64,000 nt of DNA from Acestrorhynchus altus (lineage: Eukaryota > Chordata > Actinopteri > Characiformes > Acestrorhynchidae): the NCBI GenBank assembly GCA_034509495.1, contig CM067507.1, forward strand, positions 18,908,602 through 18,972,601, given 5' to 3'. This document shows positions 25,456 to 37,044 of this stretch, one piece after another. Numbering within the stretch: the stretch's first letter is position 1; each line of letters starts with the position of its first letter. The notes beneath the pieces are model-generated. The model ran no database searches. It saw only the letters and a program-made list of their open reading frames with translations, and was not told the origin of the DNA. Both the position numbers and the translations under genes were made by a program.

Positions 25456-26111
25456 CTGGGCTGCTTGGCAGTTTTATATCGGCCACGGAGGGTAGTCTGG
25501 AAACAGCTGCTCTGGAAGCATTATGTTTCTCCATTCAGTTTTCAACTTTTTTCTTTTAGTTTGTCACTCTTCCAAAAAAAAAAATCAAATTGTGATGTGC
25601 AAGATTATGGGTTAATATCAATGCAAACTGATTACACTGTCTATTTCATGTCTTGATTTTTTTTAACATTTATTAGCAAAATTACACACCTTTCTACTAT
25701 TTCACTATTTCTGTTGAATGATTCCTAAAACTAAGACCATTAAAACATTCTGTAAATGAAGTAATAAAACAGAGACAAACCAAAATTATACAATTCATTA
25801 AAGTAAAGGTGCAAAATTCTCAAAATCAGGCTACCTGAACCAGCGACACCTTTTTTGCAACATGTTTAGTGGGTGGTCCCAAACCCAGACATAAAGCATT
25901 GTCAGTTTACAGCTTTTAATAAACTCCATACTTTTTAGTCCTCTCAATGTCTAAACCAAGCTGCCACTAATACATTCATCTCTGTCAGGTAGTATCTATG
26001 CAACTAAAACTCTTACAGTGAATATCACAGCACATTTTTTTCCATAACATATTCTTAACTGTTAACATTAAAGTAACCTTCTATTTCTTAGTGGTCAGTA
26101 GAATGTTAGAT
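25456..26111. other. Non-coding, no recognised feature
   Basis: AT-rich, with no exon or known repeat recognised. Confidence 0.45.
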
Positions 26112-26889
26112 ACACCAATTAACCATTCCATTGTGACCACCTTGATTCTACATTCACTGTCCATTTTTTGAGCTCCTCTAACCATACAGGAATCCTTTGT
26201 AATTCTATAATTACAGACTGTACTCCGTCTGTTTATCTACATACTCTGTTAGCCTCTTTCCACCTTGATCTTCAATGCTCAGGAATTCACAGGACCACCA
26301 CAGAGAACGTTTCATTTGGGTGGTGGGTCATTCTCAGCACTGCAGTAATCCGTGTGTTGATCTGGAATGAGTAGATCAGTGGTGCTGCTGGAGTGTTTAA
26401 ACACGATGTCCACTCACTGTCCTCGTTAATAAACATTCCTACCTGATTGCACCTCTGTGAAGATGTAAAATCAGGAGGAGAAGTTTATCTTTTTCTTCTT
26501 TCTGTTTGTGTTGGTGGTCCTCTGCTCCTTTATCAGTGCTCACAGGATGCTGCCCAATCTGGTTGGTAGACTGCTCTCAGTCCAGCAGTGGAACTGAGGG
26601 GTTTACTCCAGTGGCACTGCTGTGTCCGATTCACTCATACCAGCACAGCAGACATTATAACACAACCACCATGTGTAGTGCTGAAAATGACCCACCACCC
26701 AAATAACACCTGCTCTGAGGAGATCCTCTGGGGTCCTGACCATTGAATATGAGAGTGAAAGGATGCTAACAAAGTATGCAGAGAAACAGATGGACTACAG
26801 TCTGTAACCATAGAACTACAAAGTGCTTCTCTATGGTAAGAGGAGCTGACAGAAGCTGAGGTGGTCATAATGTTCTGGTTGTTTGGTGT
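26112..26889. mobile_element. Palindromic foldback element (778 bp)
   Basis: The two halves are imperfect reverse complements through most of their length. ACACCAATTAACCATTCC and TTGTGACCACCT at the left answer AGGTGGTCATAATGTTCTGG and TTTGGTGT at the right; TGGGTGGTGGGTCATTCTCA (26317) answers GAAAATGACCCACCACCC (26683); GAGTAGATCAGTGGTGCTGC answers the CTGTGTCCGATTCACTC region. Arms are about 300 bp with a unique centre of about 160 bp (26430-26590). I recognise this as an abundant teleost non-autonomous DNA element. The open frames inside are by-products. Confidence 0.85.
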
Positions 26890-29384
26890 CTAACCTCACA
26901 GTGCTTTATAACCTCAGACTGTGAGGCCATATGTAACTGCTATATGATATGACCGAGCCGTTGGACTGGGAATTGTGGATCATCTAGGGCAAGGGTCAGC
27001 TGCTTTTCAAAAAATGAAAAGAGATTAGACACTTAAAATGTAAGTTGAGATGACCTAGCTGGTAGCTCTTACCACATTCCAGACCAGATCTAGTCTTCGT
27101 AGGAACACAATCCAAAAGTTCATCAACAGTGATCTCTTTAACACTTCTACAACCCAAAATATGTAAAGAATGCAGGTGACGAGGAAGCTCCTCATGTCTC
27201 ATTTTCTTCCATATACTCCAGACTGACTGAAGACAGTAAGAAAGGACACACAGACGTTTAGGCCAAACAGAGTAGTCAAAGCAGGAAGAAGTTCAGTATG
27301 CACAGTCTGACATATGATTTAAATAAACTATTGTTTGGGTTACAAAGCTCAACTCAAGGTTGGAAGTCTGGTGACTTTTAGTCTGGGGATTGTGTGAGCA
27401 TGTGACTCATTTATATGATCTACAGTTCACTTAATGCACTCTTGGATTTGGAATCGACAGGCTAATGTCTTCTGGATGTAGTCTGTCACTTCTGCTCATA
27501 GCTTGAAAGAAAACTGCTATCATGAATCGAGGGTTGAGTTGTCCAGTAGTGTTGTGACCCTTCTAATGGGGGTGTGGTCAGAGGAGCAATCTGGACTCTG
27601 TCAACACCTTTGTTCCCTAAACAGGCTTCTCCAGGCTTCTGGAGCAGCACCACATGGAAAGTAGTGTGCAGTGGAAACTGGCTGCCAAAAAGCCCAAGCT
27701 CCGTACCTCTTCCAGATTAGCATTCCTTCCATCTGACACATGCGCTGTGAAGCAGATTATCATCTAAGTGGACAAAATGCAATTTAGAGAAAGGTGGATT
27801 CCTCAAAGAAAAGGCCAGGCTCCTTGTGACATGTACATTAAGAAACAGGGAGAGTAAAATGAGAAAATATAGAGGTCATGTCATTTGGAACAACACTCCT
27901 GAGAAATGCACTGAATTTAAACCGCATGGACACTGTCAGTTTTGGTGAGATGATATTTCTGAATGATGAAGCTGTAATGAAGATTCAGACGTCACTCTGA
28001 CATTTCTCTGACCACAACAGCTTCACTGGTGCTCCATTGTAAAAGTAATTTGGTTATTATGGATAGTGCTATTGTAAAGACACTGACATTCGTTCAGTTC
28101 TTCACCTGATTTCACCTCATAAGGAGTAGACAGTGAGGAGCCTTCTTCATTGCCCCCATCTATCCTTGTCATTAAATCATAAAAATGTCTGAACTCCAAT
28201 CTGGCCCCAGCTCCTTAACAGTAGGAACGAAGGGAGTGTGAGAGGTTTGCAGAAGGAGGGGGAAAGTCAGGGATGGGGTGGAGTAAGGAGGCGTGGAAGA
28301 GAGTGGGAGACTGTAAGACAGTGGAGGAGAGAGCTGAGAACTGCTGCTGGCTGACCCTAAGTAGCATTGTTTCATACACTGCTGGAACTGAGAAAGAAAT
28401 GCACACATATACAAAGAAAAGGAAAAAGAAATGGGAGCAACACTACAGAGAACATCATGTTGTTTAACATGTATATAACTGAAGAGGAACTGGAATAGCT
28501 CAAAGTGTACCTGCAAAACAGCACTTTTAAACTGAACACAATAGTGATGTAAAGCACAATGTGTTGGACATGTGCAGCTCACATGCTAGATGTTAGCAGA
28601 CTTCAAATGGTAGTGGAAAGGACAAAATATTACGCAAGTTTCATAACTTAATTCACTTTAACAAGCCTTTTTGGCACCGTAAAATATGACATTACCATCG
28701 CCAAACCATTCTGGCCGTTGAGTTTATATGTTGGAATGAAAGAGGGCATAGAAGTGATGTAATGAAATGCAAAACATTTTCTTTTCAATTGTAAAACAAT
28801 TTGGGTAAAAACTTTCGGGTGAGTTACAGCCTCAGTCATGATGCTGTAAGCTCATATTTTCACTCTCATGAATTAGAACTTGTGCATGAATTTAAAATGG
28901 ATACATGAGTAGAATTTCCATCATTTGGACACAAGGGCTAAATTTCATGATCACCAGCATTTAGTTTATGTTTTTCAGAGTTTCTTTACAAGATTCCAAA
29001 ACTTCACAGTGTCCTTAATCTTTCTAAACTTCTAATGAAACTCATTTTACAGCTATATTATTTCAACAAGATTGTTGGGCTGTAATGCAATTTAAGTATT
29101 CAAAAAGGAATAAAAACACAGAAATTAAGCTTCTGTATTAAGAGGTTTTTTTTGGAAAGGCTGTATGCAGAATACAGTTATGCATAACATTTATACCTAA
29201 CAGCATAAAATAAATGCACAATATTTGTTTATTTATGACACCTCTGGTGAGACATGTATGTGCACTCATCATGGACATGAACAAGATGATAATATCTGCT
29301 TTCAAATTATATCTTTGAACTGTTTTTTGTTCATTTTGTCTAGACCAAAATGAGTTTTTAACATCTTTTTTTCATCTTTTATCT
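26890..29384. other. Non-coding, no recognised repeat or confirmed exon
   Basis: A 68-codon minus frame at 26996-27202 reads HILGCRSVKEITVDELLDCV and could end at a GTAAGA donor, but no homologous protein was recognised. A 136-codon minus frame at 28172-28582 is serine/proline/leucine-rich and unconvincing. Confidence 0.4.
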
Positions 29385-29387
29385 GTT

Positions 29388-30145
29388 ACACTACAAGATT
29401 CACACTGTGTGATCAATATTCTAAGCTTCATAACTCAAGATCACAGTAAACTACAGACATGATACACCTTACACTCTACCCTTACTTACATTATCTAACC
29501 ACGACGTGTGGTATTTAACCAAGAATTATGCTGTCTCATCATTGTGTGATATCAACAAGTAATCCATCATGAAACAGTTAAAATGTACTTATTTCCATCA
29601 GAATTAAATCACAGTTTAAACACCAAAGGAGCCTTTCCAGTGTTTCCTGCTCTGTTCATATGTACATGCTCAACCTGCATGCAGACTCCAACTGATGGCC
29701 AAGAGGGAGCAGGGGCTGATGATGTCACTAACCCAGATATTGGGTTATAAAGTTAAAGGAGAAGGAAAGAACTGTGTAATTGTCAGTCAGTTTTTTAATA
29801 TACTATATTTGGACTATTCTCAACTTACTGTAGATATAATCAATATAATCATTACAAATAATCAAATTACATTTTGAGTTAACAAAAAATACTCTTAATG
29901 ATCACATTCCAACAGGATTTCTCATGTGTATTGTTTTTAGTCTGTATACAAAAAAGAAACAAACAAACAAATAAATAAATAAAACAATGAAATTATAGGC
30001 GTGAGTAAATTTGTAATCAAAACATCTCAAATGAAGACAAATTTGACTAGGATCTCCTTTTGAAATATCTTCAGCTTGCTTATTCTATTTGTCTGACAAA
30101 CATAAACATGCCCCACATAAAGCTTGGTAATTTCTCTCTTTAACC
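29388..30145 (+). mobile_element. Family A element, copy 3 (near full length)
   Basis: Starts around ACAAGATTCACACTGTGTG, with TAACTCAAGATCAC and AAACTACAGACATG as in copy 1. Core at 29655-29755: ACATGCTCAACCTGCATGCA, GCAGGGGCTGATGATGTCAC and AGATATTGGGTTATAAAG. Then AATCATTACAAATAATCAAA, CCAACAGGATTTCTCATGTG, CTCAAATGAAGACAAATTTG and CATGCCCCACATAAAG. A sequence resembling the last part recurs just beyond, at 30290-30350 (TATTTGTCTGGCAAGATAAA, CAAGCCCCACATAAAATG). Confidence 0.7.
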
Positions 30146-31132
30146 CCATAAAAGATACATTACACTCCACATGGTCCCTAAGCAATGATCCTGTATTTCC
30201 TAAGAACAAAGTGTATCTAATATGGGAGTAAATGTGATTTACTAGACAGGTTTGTGTTGTGTTTATATTGTTATCTTTAGCTCATTAAATGCTAACGCTA
30301 TTTGTCTGGCAAGATAAACGAGTTAAACAAGCCCCACATAAAATGTGCAAATAGAATTCAAACCTTGAAAGAACTTACTGACTTTCATACATGCATTTAC
30401 AATGTTCTTTATTCTTCTTAGTCCTGTTAACAGTTCCTCTAAAATTGGGTGGGTGTATTGGCCTTGGACTGTGGCCCCACTGCATAATCTGAGTCAAAAC
30501 ACTCTGAAATCACTAACCACTTCCTCCCAATAACCATTAATGAACCAAACTGTTACAGCCTGAGCCTACCAAGCAAACAGTCCAGACACCGAAACACGTG
30601 TTCAGCAGATTTCTAGAAAAGAACGACAATGGTGTTTGGTGGAAAAAAGGAAAACAAGGGAGAGGGAGCTACTACACTCTGCAGGAAACGGAAAGGGTGT
30701 CAAACGGGTCGGAATCCAGCTCCAGACCGCAGAGCCGAGTGGCATTCCTGCTCTCTGGTGATAGCTCTACCTGTCGCTCCAGCCTGACCACAGCCATAAT
30801 GAGTCAAAGCAGGCTCGGCAAAACAGTCCTCCCAGCACTGCGGCGCTGGCTTCAGCCAGGACTTTAATGTGGTTAGGTCTGCCAGCTGTGAAATGTGCAC
30901 AATAAGTGCAGGGGTTTTTATTTAGGGGTAAGACATGTGGGCAGATCAGAATCACCACAGAAAGGTTTTACAGCTATATTAACCCCCACTTACATACAGC
31001 GACTTTTACAAAACTTGCAAATGTTGCAGAGCAAACAAATTAGCACTGGCAGGTGCAACGTACTTAAAGTTTAAGAGGAAGGACATGTGACACATAGTAT
31101 AATGAAAACTCAAGATGATAGAGTAAATACAA
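30146..31132. other. Intergenic region 3' of lyplal1, GC-richer block at 30600-30880
   Basis: No coding exon was recognised. The block 30600-30880 is repeat-free and GC-richer, includes an AP-1-type TGAGTCA at 30800-30806, and lies about 300-580 bp beyond the lyplal1 stop. Its 89-codon plus frame has no family resemblance. Confidence 0.4.
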
Positions 31133-31138
31133 TTTATT
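31133..31138 (-). terminator. Candidate polyadenylation signal of lyplal1
   Basis: On the minus strand an AATAAA hexamer lies about 43 bp past the lyplal1 stop codon, within a short AT-rich stretch. Cleavage 15-25 bp further on would give a very short 3' UTR of about 60-75 bases. Motif reading only; other signals further downstream are possible. Confidence 0.55.
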
Positions 31139-31180
31139 ATAAATAAACAGACCAAGGGAAGACAGCAGGGTTGTAAATGT

Positions 31181-31426
31181 TCAGCATCCAGCATTGGACG
31201 AGCTTTCCAATGGAAGCTTCTTCAGGATCCAGGAGTGTAGGAGCTCCAGTTCTGCCCGGCAGAGCTGGTGGTTGAGTCCAGAAAAAGAATGGAATGAGTT
31301 AGTCATGCCAGCCTTCTTTAATAGAAAGCTGGTCTCCTCTCCCCATGAGTGGGGCACCAGCTCATCAGCTGTCCCATGACACTGCAGTAGATCTGGTAAG
31401 GGATGTTGTTTGGCGTTGTCAACAGC
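31181..31426 (-). CDS. lyplal1: lyplal1 coding exon 5 (catalytic Asp and His, stop)
   Basis: Codes residues 158-238 and the stop codon: AVDNAKQHPLPDLLQCHG through LHSWILKKLPLE and a short unconserved tail ending NAGC. Asp178 (HGTADELV) and His210 complete the triad. The acceptor reads TGTGTGCAG|GCTGTT. Confidence 0.96.
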   Translation of the reverse strand, partial: AVDNAKQHPLPDLLQCHGTADELVPHSWGEETSFLLKKAGMTNSFHSFSGLNHQLCRAELELLHSWILKKLPLESSSNAGC

Positions 31427-34400
31427 CTGCACACAGATGAAGAAATAGTGGAGAATGATCTTAGTCATCTGGTGTTTTTATTTATTTGTTTTTGTTATTA
31501 CTGTTTGAATACATTGAGCTGATTCTTTGTTGGACCCAAGACTGCAAGCAGGTTTGAGAAAAGCACCAAGACTCCAAGACCAAGATAGACATGCAAAAAT
31601 ATTTTATGTGGTGCATCCAGATTTGGATATTATAGATATTAAAGATATTATAGGTAGATTCAGTAAGTAATAAACTCAAGCAAACAAAATATATCGTGTT
31701 TTTTATTTTATCTAACTAAAAGAACAAGCGGAGGCCATGAACAGGCCAATCAATGTGGAATTTGTTAGCATCACTCAAACTGTCACTGCTTGTCTTTGAA
31801 ATGTAAGATGCCTTTTCAAGACTAACCACAATTAATTAACTCCTCATGGTACTCGTGTCTTTTATGTTACCATGAAAAATAATCTTACCTGATACACAAC
31901 TGAGTCTTTGTTGAGGAAACTGGACAGAGCAAAGACTCCTGCCATGTCCTGGTGATACCTACACGCCAGGTGTAATGCCATGGCTCCACCCATAGAGAAG
32001 CCACCTTGTTGGGACAAAACAAGACATCAAAATTACAAAGAAACGCATTCAGATTATGAAACTGGTCCCACTTACTGGTACACAGTGTGTCTTGTGTTAA
32101 ATGATGGATCCATTTTTCAGGCAGTAAAACAACATCTTTAAAACAGCTGTATTTAATTATGCTGTGTGGCTGTGATATGATGATTCATCTACTGGAAAAG
32201 TTAAGTGACAAATCTGTGCCCAAAATACTCAGACAGCTACATTCACAGAAAAAGACTGTGCATGAGAACCAAAATGTAATTACAACAAATTGTCAGAGGT
32301 GTTGAAAACAAGCTGTGTTGTATGAATCAAATAAATCAATATGGAAACACATTTCATACTTGTGCTACTAAACAAACAAAGTGCATGAAATTCATGAATC
32401 TCATTTCATGTTTACTACAGTTAGCTTAAGATGTATCCTGGCAGCCAAAACGAGAAAGTCAAAAAATTAAAGCTAGTCCTTAGTTCCACATCATCAAATC
32501 TCCATTTCTCTGGAACCTTTTCACAAGCCTGTCCTTAATCTCACACATCTGGGCAAATTTGGGCACTGAGTGCACATCTGGGAAAGTGCACAAGTAGCCA
32601 TCACTCTGTCAGAGTGGGTAGGTGGAGCTGTGTTTGAGAGAAAATAGATGGAGTTTACATGTTCTTTAACCAACAAGGATAACATGGGCCTTTTGTGATC
32701 TTTTGGGTCCCAGGAACTCTGTCTTAAATAACTACAGCTCGACTACGACAGCTTCATTTCTTTTTCATTGAAGTGTATCTCTCAATCTTAAAACCTCTAT
32801 TTCCATCTTGAGTTTTAGTTCTCCACATGGTTTCTACCTCTTAGTTGTTTGGCTAGAAGACCCTTGCATGTGTGTTTGATACCTCTGTTCTCCAGGGCTT
32901 TTCCCATGGATCAGCTCACCTAAAAGACTGAAAAACATACACAATAGCCTACGGCCGGCCTCTTGAAAAACGTTTTCCATGGAAAGTTCTGGCGCTTGTC
33001 AGTCCGTCAGCCCGGGAAGTGGACTCGGGGTACAGACCACTTCGTTTCTCCAGCGTGCGGAGTGACTCCAATGAGTATTTATAGTTAATGACAAAATGTT
33101 ATGATTTAGGAAGATAATATTTCAGCAGTCTCACAGGAACATGTGTTTTTTGAATCAGTTTTTCTGGAAGCGAGTTCAGGGGCTTTTCTGTCCTTCCACA
33201 GAAAAGCTGTTTTTTTTTCTCCACTTTTCACATTTTACTCAAGCATTTCTTGGTATTTATGTGTTTCTTGCCTTGATAGTTAACCATTCCCTAACTGTTG
33301 TCACTGGTTTTACAGTGCTGTGCCAAAGCTTACATGCATAACCTCTGCGTGACTTATCCTCCATATGACCTCCTGCACATTTCCTGAGGGAACTTTACCT
33401 GGACTAGGCTATGATTCTCTCTTACAGCACTATTTCCTGCCACTTTTATTTCACAGTGATTTATGTGTGAACCTGATAACTCAAATATTTGGAGACAAAG
33501 CTGTGCAGAAACCTGAGAATCTTCAGAAATTCTTTTAAAAGCCCATTTGGGCAACATATGAAAGAAATGAGAAATTTGATCAAGTTTCATTCTTCACATC
33601 AAGAAGAAGTAAGACCAGTACCCTAAAGTCTTCTTAATTTGGAGCAAGTGATGTTTGAGAGTATGTAAGGCAATAAAGGTGAGGTAGGCAGAGAAGGGAT
33701 GCAGTGAGAGAGCAAGCTAATAAAAAGGAGCCATACCAATAACCATCCTGTGCTTGGGTACACCAGCTCGGATCTCATCTTGGACAATGACTCCTAAATA
33801 ACGGCACATTTCTTCAACAGAGTCCAAATGCTCTGGGCAGTAAGGGGAGATTTTGTGACGGTCAAACCACACATGAGACGGTGCTCCATGCATGGGTGTA
33901 TATGACCTGAGAAGACACAGTTTGAAGTTCATCTTTGAATATGAGTAAGAAAGTTTAGTCACAGTGATTAACTCAGGCATCAGGTGAACATGTTAAACTT
34001 GGTGGCTTGCCATGGCATTTTACAATGAACTAGACCGATATCAAGAAACCAAAATTACAGTAATGTAAAAATAGAAAACCCCATGAAAATCTTTAACATT
34101 TTGTCTTTCTAAACAAACTTAAACTAGGGTAGCTGATTGATTAATTGTGAAAAGTTATTAGTTATACCATCAGTTTCTCTGCATAATTTCAGCCTATTCT
34201 TCAATGGTCAGGGCAACAAAGGACCAACTGTGCTACATACAGTGTATCTGGAAACTATTGACAGCACTTCACTTTTTGCACATTTTATGTTACAGCCTTA
34301 TCCCAAAATGGATTCAATTAACTGTACCCTCAAAATTCTACATACAAAACCCTATGATGAGAAAATGACAAAAGTTTGTTTTAAATTTTCACAAATTGTA

Positions 34401-36740
34401 TAAAAATAAAAACACAAAAATATAACGTACATAAGTATTCACAGCCTTTGCAGTGATGCTCAAAATTGAGCTAAAGTGCATCTTGTTTCCACTGATCATC
34501 CTTCATATGTTTCTACAGACTGATTAGACACCTGTGGTAGATTCAGTTGATTGGACGTGATTTGGAAAGGCACACATCTGTAAATATAAGGTCCAACAGC
34601 GGGCATGTCAGAGCACAAACCAAGTCAAATAAAGTCTAAGAAACTGTCTGTAGACCTGAGAGATCATCCAGATTATACTGAGTCAGATCTGGGGAAGGGT
34701 ATAGAAATATATCTGCATTGAAGGTCCCAATGAGCACAGTGGCCTTCATTTTCTGTAAATGGAAGGATTTTGGAACCAACAAGACTCTTCCTAGAGCTAA
34801 CTGCTTGGCCAAACAGAATGATTGTGGTAGAAGGACCATAGTCAGGGAGGTGACCAAGAACCCAATGGTCATGTTGACAGAGCTCGAACTTTGCTTTGTG
34901 GAGAGAAGAGAAAGAAAGAAAATTATCTGATCTGGCGAAACAAAGATTGAACTTTAGCCTCAATGCCAAGAGTCATGTCTGTCAGAAACCAGGCACTGCT
35001 CATCACCTAGCCAATACCATTCCTACAGTGAAGCATGGTGGTGGCAGAATCATGCTGTGAGGATGTTCTGCATCAGGAACTGGGAGACTAGTCAGGTACA
35101 GAGACATTCTTGATTATAGCCTGCTCCAGAATGCTCTGGAAAAAAGTCTGGGACAAAGGTTTATCTTCCAACAGGACAAAAACCAGTACACTGCATAAGT
35201 ACACTGCAAAGATAACAAAGGAGTGGCTTCGGGACAACACTGAATGTCTGAGTGGCCCAGCCAGAGCCCAGACTTGAGCCCGATTGAACAACTCTAGAGC
35301 TATCTAAAAATGACTGTGTACTGATGCTCCCCATCCAATCTGATGGACCTTGAGAGGTTCTGCAAAGAAGAATGGGAGAAACTTCCCAAAAACAGGTGTA
35401 TCAGGTTTGTGGCATTATAAAGACTTGCTGCCAAATCAGCTTCAACAAAATATTAAGCAAAGTCTGTGAATGCTTATGTATCTTATATTTTTGTTCTTTA
35501 TTTTAAACATGTATAAAATTTTGAGGGGGAAACTTAATTGAGTCCATTTTGGAATAAGGCTGTAACACAATTTGCAAAAAAGAAAGCACTCTGAATGCTT
35601 TCTGGACACACTGTATGAATCCTACGAGGACATTTTAGGATTGTTGTTTCATTCGTAATTAAACTTGACAGTGAACTTTAAAGTTTGAGTTCTTTTTAAA
35701 TCCCTTCTGGTACTCATATGTAGCTACAAACTTTTTAAGGACTCAGAAAGGCAGTAGAAATGTAGAATGAAGACAATTTGTCCTGTTTAAACATTTTAAA
35801 TGATTTCAAGGGGAGGCCTATTTCTTCCACATGACTGAGGGCATTGCACTTTTTTTTTTTCATTTAGATCAATGGTGCCCAAACATTTGTATGACTGCAG
35901 CTCTAACTTAGAGAATATGACCAAGCAATTTCAAGAACACACATTTGCAAAGGTCAGACATACCAGGATTAAACAAAATTATGTACCGTGCTGGAGCTGT
36001 AGGGTAGATCACTCTGATATGTTCAAAAGCCAAGTCCTGTGTCAACACATCTCGAACCCAAGCTCGTAATCCCTGCCCTGTGTCTCCTAATATATTAAAC
36101 AAACACAGTGACACTTCAGTACAGCATGCTGGACTGCTGATGAGCTACAAACAGGCACCAAAAGAAAAAGTACATATAAACACTTAACATACAGTTTTTT
36201 CAGAGAATATAAATGATAACACAAAACTTTTTTTCCACTCATGGCTAGTGGTTGGCTGAAGCCATTTATTGTCAAACGACTGTTTTCTCTTTATATCATA
36301 ATGACAACCAAAACCATCCAAATGACCTTGATCACTTAGGATTCAGGTACCGTAACAGTGAAAACACTTCAGGTAGTGTATAATCGTGCACCTTTCAGTG
36401 AAATCAGGCAGGAATGTTTATTAGTAAACACGAGGACATGTGAACGGTGTGAAATCGAACTAATTCAGGACGAGGGGACTGTCTCCAGGTTGACTGACAC
36501 ACATATGAACCCTGAAGACTGTGTAAAACGAATGAATCAGTGTGACTGTTGTCGTTTCAGAGGTTACTACCATCCCCAGGACAACTGACACCACCACAAG
36601 ACCACTCATTTAGAAGAAAATACACCCCAGCTTTTAAACCCAAAGCCGCTGACACCTGAGCCATGCAGGAAGATGACGGAGGCGGTGTGTTTTCCAGTCT
36701 GAGACACAGCAACCCTCTGCAGCTTCTGTACGGCGGCCAT
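31181..36740 (-). CDS. lyplal1: lyplal1, lysophospholipase-like protein 1 (five coding exons, complete)
   Basis: The joined exons are 36740-36656, 36086-35987, 33906-33737, 32004-31889 and 31426-31181 (minus strand), giving 238 residues; human LYPLAL1 has 237. The product is an alpha/beta-hydrolase of the acyl-protein thioesterase/phospholipase family (Abhydrolase_2), a cytosolic serine hydrolase that removes acyl groups from proteins and prefers short chains. Seen in sequence: FLHGSGDTGQG at residues 24-34 (oxyanion-side loop), YPTAPARSYTPM at 56-67, WFDR at 75-78, the nucleophile elbow GFSMGG at 120-125 (Ser122), HGTADELV at 174-181 (Asp178) and His210 in LNHQL. All three catalytic residues are intact. 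Exon phases agree at every junction (G|GA, CG|G, G|GT, then phase 0), and the start has G at -3 and G at +4. Intron sizes are about 569, 2080, 1732 and 462 bp. The first donor, GTGTCA, is weak. Recognition is from memory of the human protein; exon borders were read by eye. Confidence 0.95.
31889..32004 (-). CDS. lyplal1: lyplal1 coding exon 4 (catalytic serine)
   Basis: Codes residues 119-157, starting GGFSMGGAMALHLACRYH and ending LNKDSVVYQ. Ser122 sits in the G-x-S-x-G nucleophile elbow. The acceptor is CAACAAG|GTGGC and the donor TATCAG|GTAAGA, a strong consensus donor. The exon ends in phase 0. Confidence 0.96.
32005..33736 (-). other. lyplal1 intron 3, with an internal GC-rich block
   Basis: No repeat family or second coding exon was recognised in this intron. 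The stretch 32940-33065 stands out by CpG content (GGCCGGCC, CCCGGG, TCGGGG) against AT-rich surroundings. Its role is unknown. Confidence 0.4.
33737..33906 (-). CDS. lyplal1: lyplal1 coding exon 3
   Basis: Codes residues 62-118 plus one base of Gly119: SYTPMHGAPSHVWFDRHK, then CPEHLDSVEEMCRYL, ending at RMVIG. The acceptor is CTCAG|GTCATA and the donor ATTG|GTATGG. The WFDR motif and the helix before the nucleophile strand are here. Confidence 0.95.
34240..35613 (+). mobile_element. Decayed Tc1-type DNA transposon in lyplal1 intron 2
   Basis: Bounded by TA dinucleotides (34238-34239 and 35614-35615, the Tc1/mariner target site) and inverted ends of about 80 bp: left starts CAGTGTATCTGGAAA, and the right end read in reverse starts CAGTGTGTCCAGAAA. 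The interior aligns with the salmonid-type Tc1 transposase gene familiar in teleosts: the start of the DNA-binding part near 34680-34840, the region around AAGCATGGTGGTGGCAG near 35030, and a segment ending in AACAGGTGTATCAGG near 35400. At about 1.37 kb it is shorter than the usual 1.6 kb, because a part between the DNA-binding and catalytic regions (near 34890) is missing, and stops and frameshifts interrupt the frame. It is antisense to lyplal1 and cannot encode an active transposase. Confidence 0.88.
35987..36086 (-). CDS. lyplal1: lyplal1 coding exon 2
   Basis: Codes residues 29-61 and two bases of Arg62: GDTGQGLRAWVRDVL through IRVIYPTAPAR. The acceptor is ATATTAG|GAGAC and the donor CACG|GTACAT. 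It contains the DTGQG turn that follows the oxyanion HGSG loop. Confidence 0.95.
36087..36655 (-). other. lyplal1 intron 1
   Basis: The 569-bp intron between coding exons 1 and 2. Nothing was recognised inside. The open frames seen here are short and have no family resemblance. Confidence 0.6.
36656..36740 (-). CDS. lyplal1: lyplal1 coding exon 1
   Basis: Codes residues 1-28 plus the first base of Gly29, from MAAVQKLQRVAVSQ to VIFLHGS. The ATG reads from 36740 and sits in a good initiation context (GGC ATG G). The donor starts at 36655 and reads GTGTCA, which departs from the GTRAGT consensus. It is accepted because the phase and the protein (HGSG|DTGQG) match exon 2 exactly. Confidence 0.93.
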
Positions 36741-36948
<208 letters not shown>

Positions 36949-37044
36949 GGGAATGAGTTGAAAATCGAAAAAACTCCAAACACACTTAACACAACAACCA
37001 ATATAATAACAGGAGCAAATAGCAATAATACAGAATATAAATAA

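Noticed and set aside
28172..28582. 136-codon minus frame
   Set aside because: S/P/L-rich reading of CT-rich DNA with overlapping open frames in other phases; no conserved motif.
34673..34969. 98-codon minus frame within lyplal1 intron 2
   Set aside because: It is the antisense shadow of the decayed Tc1 transposase region, whose coding strand is plus.
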